64,000 bases of DNA from Melampsora larici-populina 98AG31 (Eukaryota; Basidiomycota; Pucciniomycetes; Pucciniales; Melampsoraceae), in contig NW_006768768.1 of assembly GCF_000204055.1 (NCBI RefSeq), forward strand, positions 2,339,521 to 2,403,520, read 5' to 3'. The translations under genes and the position numbers were made by a program. Below the pieces are notes generated by a model. The model saw only the letters and a list, made by a program, of their open reading frames with translations. It did not search any database and was not told the origin of the DNA. Positions 33,366 to 45,270 of the stretch are shown piece by piece (the stretch's first letter is position 1; every line of letters begins with the position of its first letter).

Positions 33366-34485
33366 ATGGTCAGTCAAGAATCAAAACACACACAATTCGA
33401 TCATCATCCACTTGACTAATCATTTCAAAACCATCACAGTCAGAAGAAATCGTTAATGTCATAGTACCTTCATCAGGTCAAGTCAGTGATTTCCAAAATT
33501 CAATCCCATTTCAAAGATTCAAAAACTCACTAACTTGGATCACCGGTTTTTTCATCACTTTTTCAAAGGTAGCCAGTCGATTTGTTTCTTCATCAGATTT
33601 AGAAAATGCTAGACAAAAAAGAGAAGAAGAATGGAAAGAAACCTATAAAAGACTTGGACAGGTTCATCTATATACTTTGAAAACAAACCTTGATTTTCTA
33701 TTTTGAGTCTTCACTGATCCTGGGTGGTTCTTTTTTTTTCAAGGAAGCACCACCTATGCCAAAAGAAGAATATGATGGTAGATCATTATATGAAAAATTA
33801 AAAGAAACTAAAGATAAGAAACAAGAAGCATTTGAAGAACAATTAAAATTTAGTAAAAACCTAATCTTTTTGAATCTCTTACCCAAACCTAAACCATTAT
33901 GATTTGAAAAACTCATCTTGACTAATTCTTGGTATCAATTATTTTGTTTTGGTTAAAAAAAGAAAATCAGTTTAGAGCATTAGATGATGAAGAAGTGGCA
34001 TTTTTAGATGATGCAGCTGAAGAACAACGGATAGCTGAATTAGAAAAAGAAAGAGCAATTCAAGAAGAAATGGCCCGATTTAAAAAGTAAGCAAACCTTT
34101 TTTTTTGATTTTTGATTCCAGTCTGATTAAATTCACACATCATTTAATTTTCTGTTGATTTAGAGCAGTAGCTACAAGAACAACAGAACCCATAGCAGGA
34201 TCATCAATCTTAACATCACCTACCACATCAAGTAGTATGATTCCAACTACTTCAATCGTTTCTTCTATCATCAAACCAGTACCGAAGAAATCAAAGAAAT
34301 CAAAAGATTTTCAATCTGCTTTTTTAGCTAATGCAATTCGACCAGTCAATGGAACCTCTAAAAAAAGAAAATCTTCTACTACTATCACTACTACTAATGA
34401 AACTGATTTAAAAAAACTGGAGAATCTTAAAACTCATTCGATTGAAGAAACAAATCATGATTCTAAAAAACAAAAAGTTCCATAA
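33366..34485 (+). CDS. FAM192A/PIP30 and Fyv6-type N-terminal domain protein
   Basis: Model: exons 33366-33368 (ATG alone), 33440-33476, 33573-33661, 33744-33852, 33963-34086 and 34164-34485, with phases that agree throughout, giving 227 residues. The first domain reads ASRFVSSSDLENARQKREEE, then EYDGRSLYEKLKETKDKKQE, FEEQLKFKNQFRALDDEEVA and FLDDAAEEQ, matching the family that includes human PSME3-interacting protein (PIP30/FAM192A) and yeast Fyv6, a spliceosome-associated factor. The C-terminal half is Ser/Thr/Lys-rich with KKSKKSK, a likely nuclear signal. Known relatives act in the nucleus; the exact role here is inferred. The intron splitting right after ATG is unusual. Confidence 0.85.
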
Positions 34486-37065
34486 AGCTTTTTAATCTAG
34501 TTGAAATTCTTCGTTCTTTCTTTTCTTTTATTTTTGTTTTGTTTTAGCCCCCAAAAAAAAAGATTGATTTTCATTTGATGAGTTGTACGAACATTAATCC
34601 AAGATTTGATTTGGGATATGTGATTCTAATAATGATGATGATGATATATATAATTTTATTTTTTTAGCATATGATTTCATTTGACATGCAATTCAAGTAA
34701 TTTTCCCTTCAATTGGAGATTTCCTATACAACGCTATTTCTTGGTCTATTTAGTTCTGATTATTAGATTTGTTAATGATCATCTTTAATCCCATTACACT
34801 CCTTAAAAGACACCTTAGAAGATAAAACCCAAGCTCTGATGTCAAATCGGTGATTTATAAACCAACGCTTCAGATCGGTACCATGCTCATGCTCATCTGA
34901 TGGAAGTGGAGGTTTTTGGGTTTGATCAATTAGAATTTAACTACCCCCTGGAATCTGCACCTGGATGGACGATGGGAACGGGATTATATTCGTTCTGATT
35001 AGTTGAAAGCTTGATTTTAGAAACTGATTTGGTTGATTGATATTCATCGTTCATTAGGCTACTCACTAATTTTTAAGTCTTCTTTTGTTTCTTTCACATT
35101 TGTTTTGATTCAAGATGATTTCTTTGATGTGCATGTATATACTTAGTTCTAATTGAACTTGATTGTAATCCGCTTCAAATCGAACCGCGTCTTATCAAAT
35201 TCTCCTAACATTAATCAAAGGCTGCGGTTTTTTATCATCCATGATCACAGATGGTTTGTAAAAGTGTTTGTCAACAAAAACATGATTTAAATTGAAAAGG
35301 AATGATGCATGCATGTTCAACAACATCTCAAACTTTTTCTTTGGCTTCTTTTCCTTGGTGCAATGGTGTGTGTGTGTGTAAGTAAACGGATGAGATTTGA
35401 TGTGATTCAAGTTTCAAGTTTTCGATCACGACTCTATTGAAATCTAAAATTGTTTGATATAAACGAATCATCAGCTCATCAATCGATTCAGTCAAATTCT
35501 CTTTCTCAGTTGCGGAACCAATGCGCCATGATATGTAGTGATGTCATTTTCAGATATTTCCGCTTTCCGAGCCTTCAACTCATCTTCACCCGTTAAAACT
35601 TGTTTTTTTTTGTGTAAGTAAAAAAAAGCACCGTCGCTGAAATTCCCCGCAAGGTGTTTTTTTTCTTATTTTTTTTCAACTCTTACTCAGCCATTGGTAC
35701 ATAATGATGGCCAAGGCTCAACCAAGTCTAATCGAGAATCAATTTGAATCTACACCGGACGGATGTTAATGGATCACGTCCGCTACAGAATCCCATTCAA
35801 CGTGATTGAGGGAAAGTGCAAGTTAAAATTCTTTAAGCAGTGAGTTGCTGATACATACCATGCCAAATCAAGTCATGATCCTGATGACTAGGTTTAAACT
35901 TAGTCCCTACAAATTGATCACCCAAGGATTTATCAACCCGAAGATCGGCTATATGACAAAAGTGGCATAGCCTTGATGATGTCGGTTGAATTTGATCAAG
36001 TCAAAAGAGATTTGGTGAGTGAGTGAGTGAGTGGTAAGATGGACCCTTTTGTTAAAACCATCACGTTTTAGGATGACTTGTTTAGTCTAATTTTGATGAT
36101 TATGTAGAAAAAAAACTAACCAGCAGCAGCTACTGCCAAGGTGTTTGATTGAAGATTGATTTAAGCATGAGAGCTATATGATATGATATGATATATCCTT
36201 AAAGATGAAAACAGAAAAGGCGTTAAGGAATTCTCTGATCCAAGACTTTACACAAGATAATTAAGTTAACATTAGCAGTTTAAAGAGAATTTCCAAGCAT
36301 CTTTTGAAGATTGAAGATTATCTTACTCACGCTAAGAAAACTATAAATTCCACAATAACAAGCCAATCCCATCACACCATCACACTTGATACAATTCAAA
36401 TAGCTGTGAGCTGATTGAGTTCTACAGTGGGAATCATTTCAATCAATTCTAATCTTCAATCAATTCTCACTCTAATACAATCCACATACATACTTAATCC
36501 ACCATTTCTCTCGTGTGTGTGTGTGTGTAGCCTACCTCCACCTCCACCTACCATCTTCAAAACATATCCAAACACTCAGCCATCCTTTTTTTCGATTTCG
36601 ATCTGACTTGGTTCAAAAATCATCATCATCATCTTCTTCATCGGTCGAACCACAACTTGTTTGATCTTCAAAAACTTAATTAGAAAAAGCTTGATTTTTT
36701 TTTATTTTCATAAATATATATAAACAACTTGAAAGTTTCGGAAATCCTTCTTTTTTGTTTTTCCTTGAAATCTTCCTTACTTTCATTCTATCAACTATCA
36801 AAGAAACCTCCGATCCATCCTCAATTCTCAATTCTCAGCCGGTCTGACTGATTGTAAAACTCCTTTTATCATCACTTAACAATTGGATTTAACTTTTTCT
36901 TCTTCTTCTTCTTGTTTTACCCCACCCACTTCAATCACTTCTCACTTGTTTCAATCTGACAATCCAAGTTAATCGAAATCCCATTCAATTTCAATCAACT
37001 TCACTTTCTTTTACTTCCCAATCCAATCTTGTGTTTTTTTTCCTTAACAAATCCTTATTACACAA
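34486..37065. other. long AT-rich intergenic region with microsatellites
   Basis: No gene recognised over about 2.6 kb. Simple repeats seen: GTGA units at about 36014-36032, ATATG units at about 36176-36196, GT run at about 36512-36528, CTT/TTC run at about 36896-36912. The last several hundred bases are pyrimidine-rich with short introns possible, and are probably the promoter and 5' UTR of the next gene. Open frames at 35195-35410 and 36415-36606 lack motifs. Confidence 0.55.
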
Positions 37066-38594
37066 ATGTCTATTTATCTTTCTTCGGTTGTTTCGGCACC
37101 TGCTTATCAAACTTGTTTTTCCACTAATCCATCAACTTATTTAAATTTATCTATTCATCATCAAGATCGATTCAAGAATGTTTCTACCATCAAGAAAGAA
37201 GAAATCCAATTTGCCACCGATTCAACTTCAAAATCAAATTTAAATTCAAATTCAAATTCATCACTCATTCGATCCACTACAAAATCGACTTCAAATCCAA
37301 GTTCACCTCTTGCTTCATCTACCACAACTCGTGCAAGAGCCATGGGTAATTTGACAGAAGCTATCGAACGTAGAAGAGCCAAGGAAAACATTGAATCGGT
37401 TCCATCTTTCAATCAGCTTCCTAAACCTATTCCAACGACTATCAATACCAGAAGGGATGAAAAGAAAGCACTCGGTCTTCGAGCAGCGGTGGGTAGTTAC
37501 AAGATGCGTTGTTGTAAGTCTTCCTGTATACTTCGCTCTTGGTTGCTCTTCACAACCACTTGATCTTCCTACACATCATCATTCATGCCATGATGTGACT
37601 GATGTGATTGACTTTTCCCCCCCTTTCTCTCTCTCTCTCTCTCTGTTACCATATCATCTGTTCATATAAACGTACTCAGCTGGTACTAAATCTCTTTCAG
37701 CTAGCCCAGTCACTTCAGAAAAATTTGTCATACCCATCAAACCTCCTCATACTTCTTCTTCTTCTTCTTCTTCAAGTCAATCTAAACCTTTAGATACAGT
37801 CACCAACATGACATGGGTAGACACACCTGAATCTCGTCTTAAACATTCTCAATACCTTGCCGCTCGTCGTGAAAGTATTATCGGTCGAGTCGGTGGAGGA
37901 CATCGAAGGGTGGTTAGCGAAAGCATTAGTCTTAATTCAAAACCTTCAAGCACGCTTCGTTCTCCAACACCTTCAATCACCACTCTTCCATCTTTAGATC
38001 AAATCAGTAGTTGGGTTGCCTTACGGAAAAACCATGTGAATGATTCGGCAGAAGAAGATCTGGGCTTACAGAGTCCTACTTGGGCTGGATATTCAATGGG
38101 GTCTAGTAGACCAGTGTTGAATGTGAAATCGAAAAGTTTACCCATCTTTTCTCATGCTCGTGATCCATCTATACCAAGGATTTGTTTGAGTCCTGATTCA
38201 GGTAAACCGAGTCTTCTTTATCATTCATTCTACAAGTATTGAAAACTGATCTTGTGATTCATTTTTTGGTGTTCGATTCATAGATGAAGAAGAAGAAGGT
38301 CATGATCAATCTGATGAAACTCAATCAGAACCACCTACTTCAGCTATCCCGATTATGTTAGATACATCAGGATTATTATCAGCTAATCCGACTATGGAAA
38401 GGAGTTTAGATTTCAAATGCGCTTTGATTGCTACTACTACATCTTCGTCTCCTCCTAGTAATTCTTCGAACCATCGAGCAGTCCAACGTCAAGCTTTACT
38501 TGCGAACCTTGCATTGGCTAGACGTCGTAGAACAACAACCACAACAACGATGACGAATGAGAAATCGACGCCTCAGTTTGTGGCACCGGTTTGA
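37066..38594 (+). CDS. Ser/Thr-rich protein of unknown function, three exons
   Basis: Model: exons 37066-37513, 37680-38201 and 38284-38594 with GT-AG introns and phases 1 and 1, giving 426 residues. It is low in order: Ser/Asn/Thr runs in the first 100 residues, a nine-serine run after the first splice, and a Thr run near the C-terminus. Possibly ordered pieces are NLTEAIERRRAKENIESV, ESRLKHSQYLAARRESIIGR and QRQALLANLALARRRR, all basic helices. No signal peptide or membrane segment. Several RRxS-like sites (ARRESI, HRRVVSES) could be kinase targets, suggesting a regulatory protein, but this is inference. I do not recognise the family. Consistent splice phases support a real gene. Confidence 0.7.
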
Positions 38595-40050
38595 AAATCA
38601 AAATCAACGGATCAGGTTGACGTTTTCTTTCGTCTCGTTTCTTTTTTCTCGTTACTCTTTTTTTTATCTTCTCATTGGATTCTCTCTGGTAAGAGAACTT
38701 GTAATTCGTTTTGTTCTTTTTTTCTTCTTCTTGTTTGTTCTTGTTTGTTCTTTTTGTGTTTCCTTTTTTTTTTCCTTAATTAATTGTTAATGTTTTAATC
38801 TTTGTTATTTGCAAGTCTTCTTTCTTCTTTTATGCAATTTCTTTTTTTTTTATTATTCAAGATTTTTTTTTTCTTGGTGTACAATTTGAAAGAAAAGCAG
38901 AAAAAAGAAAAAAGAAAAGAGAAAAGAGAAAATAGAAAAAAAAGAAGATATTAATTTTTTTCTTGGGGAGTCCTTTTTTTTATAAAAAAAAACTTTTTTG
39001 ATTGTTTTTTTAGTTTTTTCTTTTTCTAATTGCTTACTTGAGTAATATGAATCTCTTTTTTGAAAAAGAAAAACAAAACAAAGAAAAGAGAGGGTTTGAT
39101 TTTGATTTGACTTTGACTTTGATATATATGTTTGACAACTCAAGCCAGGCTACAGAAGATTTTAAAGGATGAAAGGTCCAAGAAATTTTGGTTGTATAGC
39201 TGTTATTATACATGATGGTATGTATATGGATAGAGATTCATAAAATTTGTCAATGAGTTGGAGTTTTCTTTTGGAAACAGAATTGTCAATGTGATTCGAA
39301 TACACTTCATGCAAAATCTTCTTGTACATGAAGGTGGTCTGGAGTTTGATCATTAGGTGAGCCATGGTACAAAGGCTTGAAGTTAAATCAAACAAATAAA
39401 AGAAAATGTGCTCGAAACGAAAAAAGATGCTGCCCAGAATCCTACGGATGGAAACAGCACCCTGTGTCGAGGTAGGAGCCGCTGCGGTCATACCGGGGCC
39501 ATAGCGATGACCTATTCATCTCGATACTTCGCAACCGGCCCCTCCGGTCCATAATGGCTGCATACCGATACGTCCACCATGCGTCAATACGCTGCCAACG
39601 TAATTTGTGTCATCGTCAATGCCCCTTCAGCCCTTAATCATGTACCTATTGTTTTACCAAAGAAACCTTTGTCCCTGATGCATTAATCTTTGCACGAGGT
39701 GTAAGCCTGCCACCGTGATAAAGATTCTGAAAAGGGTCTAATTACACAGCGGCATCTGCAATGTTTACCAACAAACGTGGCTCAAAACCGAGTCATGACA
39801 ATCCATAATGACAAATAAGAACAAAAACTGGGCAAGCTGAATCGCCTTGGTGGTCAACTCGAAGTATGGCATGGAGACAGTATTGGCCCATGGGCCGAAA
39901 CAGTCACTTGCAGCGTAGACACTATCGCCGTGTCAAGAGGGACAATTGACAACGGTCAACCTGCGTCACATACGTAAACGTAACGTTATGCTTGGCCGAC
40001 TTATCTAAACACTGGGTCGGGAGGGCGGCGGGCCGCCCACGAGACTCTAG
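38595..40050. other. 3' flank and intergenic region, no gene recognised
   Basis: 38.6-39.1 kb is T-rich then A-rich simple sequence, probably the 3' UTR and terminator region of the preceding gene. 39.4-40.05 kb is more GC-rich and has no open frame with motifs on either strand. I see no transposon termini here. Confidence 0.5.
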
Positions 40051-42050
40051 TTTGAAAGAATATTAAATGATGAAATTTATCAAGTCTGGTGTCATCACTG
40101 GGCTTGTGGGTCTTGTGATGTGGGATAGACAGAGATGGATGGTGGGTACTATGTGGTAGTATAGTTATTGTAGCAAAGAGAAGGGAGAAAAGAGAAAAGC
40201 TCTGATCTACAAGGGTGGGACTTGGGCAGTACCCCTTTCATTGGTTGTGACACTCCTGTTAACCAGTGTCAGAGATCATAGCAATATCTTCCCCTTTACA
40301 CCCCAGTTCCCTCTTTTCAGTTGAGCATCTTTCCCAGGGCCTGGAGTTAAAAAAAAAACAGTGGGAAAAGACTCCAGCCCCGCTGTCATTTCTGGACCCC
40401 ATGTCCTCTGGTGATCTTCTGTGGTCTTTGGAACCTGTGGAGTGAAGTTGTCAATCCTCTATTTGACATTCTGAAGGTTCATACTTGGTTCCCATGAATA
40501 CTCTGATTGGTTGAATCCCTTCCATGCTATGAGGTACTCATCCTTTCCTCCACTTTTATGCTTGTCTAGGATTTACACCACCTCCTCTTCCTCCTTGCCA
40601 TATATCTCAATTGCTGGTGGTACTACCCTCACTCTCTCCTCAATCAAATATGGAAAGTTTTCCCTCATGAATACCAACATATGAAAGACAAGATTCATGT
40701 GATTCATACTACTTGGTAGTGCCACTTTATACACTGATGTTGATATCTTCTTAATGATGTTGAACGGGCCTAGCCACTGGTGGTCTAGCTTAATGTTAAG
40801 TCCTGTGGTTGAAACTCTGCCACTATTGAGTCATGCTTCATTGCCCATGCTGCAGTCTGGTGTTGGTGTCACAGTTTTGTTTCATTGTGATTGAGCTAAT
40901 GATTCTTTCAACTCATCTTGTACTGCTGTGATTCTATTCGGCCTTTCTTCAACAACAGAATTAATGCACCTCTTGGCTGAAGGTATTCTCCCAAACAACA
41001 AGTTGTAGCCTAGGTTTGCTTTGAATGGTGAAAGGCCTGTCAACAAAGACATGCTGTTCTTATAAGCAAGCTCAGCCAATGGTAAGTGCTCCTCCCAATC
41101 ATCCTTTCAATATTAAGGGTACTCAAAGTAAGTATGTACATGTACATACTTTTTGCTATATACTTTTTTTGGCAGGGAAGACGAGGCCAAAAGTATCTTT
41201 TCAACAAAGACATGCTGTTCTTATAAGCAAGCTCAACCAATGGTAAGTGCTCCTCCCAATCATCCTTTCAATATTACAATGAAATGTTTCAATATTGTTC
41301 AACTGCTTTCTTGAAAATTCCTGTTTAGTTGTCTGTCTGTGGGTGATAGGCTGTGGACAAATGGAGTTTTACACCTAATTGATTATTCAGCAATCTGGTA
41401 ATTTCAAGATGAACACACTCCCTTGGTCCAAAACTATAGTCTTTGGTGAGCCATGTGATTTTCAAACATGCATCAAGATCAGTGAAGCTAAGTCAGCTGA
41501 TTTCATTTCTGTTGTGAAGGTATGAAGTGCCCCAATTTGGTGAAACATCATTCCATTCAATAAAGGTAGGTCTGTGATTAAATTGTAGAAGACATCTATC
41601 CAGGGACCCATGGGAATTGGTAGTGGTCTGAGGGATCCAAATGATGTTTTTTAAGTGTTTCACATGTAAGCACGAGTCACAATCATCAACAAATTTAATG
41701 GTGTAAGCTTTCATTGATGGCCAAAGATATTGCATTTGCACCAGAGTCAGTGTCTGTGCTTGCCTTTGATGGTCCACTAAGGCACTATCATGCTGACCCC
41801 TCAGGATTGTAAATTTGCATCTTGCATCATATGGTACTTGTAAAATTTCATTCTTTTACAGTATTTTGTTCTGAACTTCATATAACTTCACCACATCTAC
41901 TGGAAGCTTAGCCTCTGCTGTATTTACTACTTCCATCAAGCCATATATCCATGAGTCTTGTGGCAACAGTTCTCATATATGCTACAGGATGGTCTTGTCA
42001 GTCAAAATGGGTGAGTTGTTTGTCCTGTCAATGGAATCAATATCAAAAGT
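40050..42050 (-). mobile_element. decayed Ty3/gypsy chromovirus relic with 3' LTR
   Basis: Read on the minus strand: an H2C2-type integrase zinc region (LTLVQMQYLWPSMKAYTIKF, CDSCLHVKHL) at 41777-41493; the integrase C-terminus (TGLSPFKANLGYNLLFGRIP) at 41079-40882; and a chromodomain (YLIAWKGFNQSEYSWEPS) at about 40540-40480. A purine-rich tract AAAGGGGAAGATAT abuts TGCTATGATC at 40283, which resembles the LTR start of the gypsy element at 61854. Many stops and gaps make it a dead copy. RT and gag are missing. The LTR's far end, near 40050, is approximate. Confidence 0.75.
41040..41276. repeat. 76-bp direct duplication around an 85-bp palindrome-bearing insert
   Basis: 41040-41115 and 41201-41276 are identical except for one G/A difference. 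The 85 bp between them include a perfect 22-bp palindrome (AAGTATGTACA and its complement, about 41130-41151). The duplicated text is integrase-coding sequence of the gypsy relic. Confidence 0.9.
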
Positions 42051-42150
42051 TTCAGTTGTGGTTGACTCGATCACATGAATGAGTTAGCCCCAGGGTTGGT
42101 ACCCATAGCTGTATGAAGATGGTAGCAACCCTAGGGCTAACTCAACCTTG

Positions 42151-42396
42151 GGGCCCCTTGATGACCATTGAGGGGGTACTCCAGCTGTATTGAAATCAAA
42201 AGTAGCACCACTGTGGGGCTTGTTTCTCCTCAGGGCCCCTTGATGGTCATTGAGGTGTTACTCAAGCTGTATTAGAACAAATATTACCAGCAAAACAGGG
42301 CTATTTTTGCCACAGGGCCCCTTGCTGACCATTGAGGGGGTACTCAAGCTGGATTAACATGAGTATTACTGGTGCCACAGGTGCCACAGGGCTATT
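42151..42396 (+). repeat. 82-bp tandem repeat, three copies
   Basis: GGGCCCCTTG begins at 42151, 42233 and 42315, exactly 82 bp apart, followed each time by ATTGAGG(G/T)GGTACTC-like text and AAGCTG(T/G)ATT. It ends where the 40-bp repeat begins. Confidence 0.9.
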
Positions 42397-42404
42397 GGAT
42401 GAAA

Positions 42405-42760
42405 AAACATTTTGAGTTACAATCAAGATGTTGCTGGATGGAAAATTCTTATTGAGTTAAAATTAGGATATTGGTGGATTGACAAAACATTTTGAGTTAC
42501 AATTAGGATATTGGTGGACAGAAGAAACTGATTGGGTTGCAATCAGGATATTGGTGGACAGAAGAAACTGATTGAGTTAAAATTAGGATCATGGTGGATT
42601 GACAAAACATTTTGAGTTACAATTAGGATATTGGTGGAAAGAAGAAACTGATTGGTTTACAATTAAGATATTGGTGGAAAGACAAAACCCATTGAGTTAC
42701 AATTGGGAGATCAGTGGATCAAAAAAATGAGTTACAATTTGGATAATGGTGGACACTGGA
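42405..42760 (+). repeat. 40-bp minisatellite, about nine copies
   Basis: The unit TTGAGTTACAATTAGGATAT plus TGGTGGA(C/A)AGAAGAAACTGA has its GAGTTAC core at 42414, 42454, 42494, 42534, 42574, 42614, 42654 and 42694, all exactly 40 bp apart, then at 42729. Copies alternate between two variants (AAGAAACTGA and GACAAAACAT). Confidence 0.93.
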
Positions 42761-43619
42761 TGCAAAAAAAAACAACTTACAATTAAGACTGTTATTCCCT
42801 CAAGGTCTGAGATGCAGACACCACAAAACAGTGTCTACATGAATTTCCCAAAATAGAAAATTCAAGGTTCTGAAGATGTAGGCACGATTTTTGGGCTGAA
42901 AGTGTGACCTCATTGATACCTGGTATCTAGTCTCTTGGCCAGATAGATACTTAGCTTGACAAAGACTTGATGCTTGTAGAACAGCCATTTGAATTCATGT
43001 AGTCAGTTGCCATACTTTATGCTGCACCACTCTGGATGGATTGACTGCTGGTGGATCTGATGTCTAGCTGAGGTTACTTTTTGAGATTTATTGAAAAACT
43101 TTGAAATGTTATTGAAATCCTCTTAAGGTTAGTGGTAGTTTCTGGCCTGCCAATGTCTATAGTGAACCCAGTTATGGACATGCTTCAATGCTCTTGGTTG
43201 CTTGCCTTGCTTGGACCTAATGTGATTCCATAGCACATCCTACACACATAAACCGTACTCATCTAGGTAAATTTTGTGTGAATTCAATTGTAAACAATGC
43301 AGATTTTCTTTGATCAAAGAGAAAGAATTAAAAATGAAAGACTTATCAAGGAGGACCAGGAAGTTGGGTGGCAGATGAAAGATCCAAGTAGGATAGGCCA
43401 CTTGAAGGGCTGGTGATTGGTTGGGATCAATTGCTGAGATTCAGGAAGATATAGTCCTCAAGGTTGTTGGACATGGATTGGCACCAAGCTAGAAAATCAC
43501 TATGATCATACATGGCAGCTTGAATCTTTTCCAGAGAGAGAGTTGGATTCATGCTGATGAGCTTGACCATAAAGTCTCAATCCTTGTTGGAGTAGAGATT
43601 CGGACAGCCTCTTTGTCCA
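42761..43619. other. intergenic stretch, no gene recognised
   Basis: No open frame with motifs on either strand and no repeat structure beyond the tail of the minisatellite. The next recognisable feature is the target site of the CACTA-type element at 43620. Confidence 0.5.
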
Positions 43620-43796
43620 TAACACTACGCCAAATCATTAATTTACCGTGGAGTTTAGAAAATTGAATAAGTAGAAAAATCTCATCAATACAGCAGAGGT
43701 CAGAAAAATTTGAAAAAATAATGGTTCAATCCATGTGTGTTGTCCCCTCATTATGCATATTTTTGTATATTTTTGGCTTTGGTTTTGAAGACCTAC

Positions 43797-43994
43797 AGCC
43801 ATTCCGATATTGCTTGTCGCACCCTTTTGAAAAGAAAAAGTTTGTGAGCTTGAAACCTAAGTTTTAACCGGTTAAAACCTGAGGTTTGGCGGCATTGCCT
43901 TGAATTGCAGCTGAGTTTGGAGTTTTATTGAGTAAAAACTTAGGTTTCAACTTTTTCTTTTTCAAAACGGAGCGACAAGGATATTGGAATGGCT
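43797..43994. mobile_element. MITE with about 60-bp inverted arms, inside the left CACTA arm
   Basis: AGCCATTCCGATATTGCTTG at the left faces AAGGATATTGGAATGGCT at the right, and AAACCTAAGTTTT faces AAAACTTAGGTTT. It interrupts the left terminal arm of the CACTA-type element; the right arm lacks it, so it inserted later. The target duplication is not clear. Confidence 0.75.
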
Positions 43995-44147
43995 AAACAC
44001 TTGCAGAGATATCAGGTCAGAAACTCAAATTTGGTCCAAAACTGGCTAGTTTTGGGCAAAAAACTTCAATGCCCAAAAATATAAGAATTTTTGCTCAATA
44101 AACTGAATACTTGCAATTCCTGAAAGCCGCATAATGGGTCTACAATG

Positions 44148-44353
44148 CACTGCCAACATAATTACCTTGGATTTTTCAATCCGAGGTATCATCAGATTCC
44201 AAACCTTGGACAGCTTCTGTCCGAGGTTTTGATCTGAGGCAATTCTCAGCGCAGAAGATTACCTCGGACAAAAACCTCGGACAGGATCTGTCCGAGGATT
44301 TACCCCCAATGATGCCTCGGATTCCGCAACCCGAGGCATCTATGTTGGCAGTG
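44148..44353. mobile_element. 206-bp CACT(G)-type MITE with ATG target duplication
   Basis: Perfect 13-bp terminal inverted repeats, CACTGCCAACATA and TATGTTGGCAGTG, flanked by ATG on both sides (44145-44147 and 44354-44356). The interior is a series of dyads built on CCTCGGA and TCCGAGG. A CACT(R) start plus a 3-bp duplication fits a CACTA-related MITE. Confidence 0.85.
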
Positions 44354-44508
44354 ATGCTTATCACAGTGCTGGAGCCATTGTAGTGATGATTTCTATGCTT
44401 TTATAGGGTTCCTGGTGTGTATGGCTTTTGATATATCTCACTCATTCTTGGAGACACACAACCTCTTTGTGCATCCAAATTGTGGATCCAGGATGTGGCA
44501 TTAATTGT

Positions 44509-44673
44509 GGGATACAAAGTTAAAACTGGGATTTTTTTCCCAGTTTCCCAGTTTTTGTTTTTGGCTGTGTTTGGAACTTTCCCATGTTCTCCCAGTTTCC
44601 CAGTTTGCGTTTTTGGCGGTATTTGGGAAACTGGGAAACTGGGAAAAAACTCCCACTTTTAACTTTGTATCCC
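44509..44673. mobile_element. 165-bp MITE, GGGATACAAAGTT ends
   Basis: Perfect 17-bp inverted ends GGGATACAAAGTTAAAA (44509-44525) and TTTTAACTTTGTATCCC (44657-44673), with further pairing through CCCAGTTTCCCAGTTT and AAACTGGGAAACTGGG. Nearly the whole element is one long hairpin. The target duplication is not resolved. Confidence 0.85.
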
Positions 44674-44723
44674 CTAAATGATGTCAAGAGACCATATGTT
44701 TTGAAGCAAAATTGATGATCTTA

Positions 44724-45270
44724 CAGTCAAACCCGGGCTAATGCATAAATTGGGGAGACAATTTTTGCTATGCAATTATTGTGGTTATGGACCAGCTCAG
44801 TATCCTTTCTTTTTTTCTCAGATTGTAATCGACATTTAGGCCTAAATGCATTGAAATATGCATTATGACGGGGTTTTTGTTGAAATTGTATAAGTTTGTG
44901 CAATAGTATGTTTGTATTTTGCGCGGGTACAAGGACAAAATATTTCTTCGACACAGAAAAAAACACCACTAGGGATCGGTTCAACCCCATAGAGGGCTCA
45001 TTGCTGCCTGATGTTGCCAAAATCCTACTTGCAAAGGATTTGATCAGAGTTCAATGGGAAAAAACACATCCTGGGGCGCTTTGTAGGCATGCATTATGAC
45101 TTTGTGGACTTGAAAAGAAGTATGCATTATGGTTTTTGACATAATTATGCAATTAATGACAAAATTGGCCCGCACCAGCTGGGTGGAAACCAGAACTTAT
45201 GCATTTTGGCTGGTTTTGCATGTGCGCGGGTATGCATGTGTGCGGGTTTGACTGTGCGCGGGTTTGACTG
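44724..45270. mobile_element. 547-bp Tc1/mariner (pogo-like) non-autonomous element
   Basis: Ends CAGTCAAACCCG and CGGGTTTGACTG, flanked by TA on both sides (44722-44723 and 45271-45272), the canonical Tc1/mariner target. The right terminus is doubled (GCGGGTTTGACTGT twice, about 45242-45271). Short CCCGCGC-like subterminal repeats occur on both sides. No transposase frame. Confidence 0.8.

Noticed and set aside
38853..39143. 96-codon minus-strand frame
   Set aside because: Lies in T-rich/A-rich simple sequence at the 3' side of the 37066-38594 gene; no motif.
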